Positions 21,471-21,524 of a stretch of 21,524 nucleotides of DNA are shown in pieces. Source of the DNA: an uncultured Oscillospiraceae bacterium (GTDB taxonomy: Bacteria > Bacillota > Clostridia > UBA1381); the NCBI GenBank assembly GCA_946531785.1, contig CAMNAT010000005.1:1-21524 (forward strand). Reading direction: 5' to 3'. The notes beneath the pieces were generated by a model. The model was given only the letters and a program-made list of their open reading frames with translations. It made no database searches and was not told the DNA's origin. Position numbers and translations under genes: made by a program. How positions within the stretch are numbered: position 1 is the first letter of the stretch; every line of letters begins with the position of its first letter.

Positions 21471-21524
21471 TGGTGGGAGAGGATGGATTCGAACCATCGA
21501 AGCTGAAAGCAACAGATTTACAGT
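21471..21524 (-). tRNA. tRNA-Tyr (anticodon GTA), 3' part; 5' part beyond the window
   Basis: Minus-strand reading from the window edge gives an anticodon arm with loop CTGTAAA (anticodon GTA, Tyr), a long class II variable arm (TTGCTTTCAGCTTCG region), the T-arm GATGGTTCGAATCCATC, the acceptor 3' strand and an encoded CCA (21471-21473). The long variable arm and GTA anticodon are diagnostic of bacterial tRNA-Tyr. The 5' acceptor and D-arm lie outside the window. Confidence 0.92.

Overview
The window reads as a chromosomal segment of a low-to-moderate GC Firmicute of the class Clostridia, most like the gut Ruminococcus/Oscillospiraceae group. This is a judgement from protein character and gene style, not from a database search. 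The support is strong AGGAGG-like ribosome binding sites, a Clostridia-type single-chain glycyl-tRNA synthetase, DHHW, DUF362 and Cthe_2159-like proteins, and GGCTGTC-type hairpin terminators. Nearly every transcription unit starts with a clean -35/-10 promoter with a 17-base spacer. There is no transposase, integrase, phage gene or CRISPR array.

Layout. 2-77: tRNA-Trp, read leftward. 258-3207: aroC (chorismate synthase), an ECF sigma factor and its membrane zinc-finger anti-sigma factor, in one direction and probably one operon. A candidate ECF promoter overlaps the end of the sigma gene. 3342-4247: an HSL-type alpha/beta hydrolase. 4400-6739: an adenylate-forming (acyl-CoA/acyl-AMP ligase) enzyme whose reading frame continues into a Met/Gln/Pro-rich, Glu/Ala-ended tail that has its own Shine-Dalgarno and ATG. 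6799-8196 (minus): glycyl-tRNA synthetase. 8351-9466: a family-88 type unsaturated glucuronyl hydrolase.

9593-16192 is a cyclic-di-GMP signalling block of four consecutive genes. Rightward: an APC-family amino-acid permease fused to a GGDEF domain, then a two-TM sensor GGDEF protein. Leftward and convergent: a membrane GGDEF protein with an intact RxxD inhibitory site, then a REC-(degenerate GGDEF)-EAL phosphodiesterase. The motifs predict three synthases and one hydrolase, so the block could set local c-di-GMP from amino-acid or extracellular cues. The permease-GGDEF fusion is the most unusual protein here.

16421-21143: a Cthe_2159-like carbohydrate-binding lipoprotein (minus), an LtrA-family membrane protein (plus), a stand-alone DUF362 protein (plus) and a secreted DHHW/SGNH-like protein with a stalk domain (minus). 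21144-21470 has no clear gene but carries two 73-base repeats spaced exactly 150 bases apart, three hairpin terminators and a fragment resembling the tRNA-Tyr T-arm. This sits directly downstream of a tRNA-Tyr gene that runs off the right edge, an arrangement reminiscent of the E. coli tyrT/rtT repeats.
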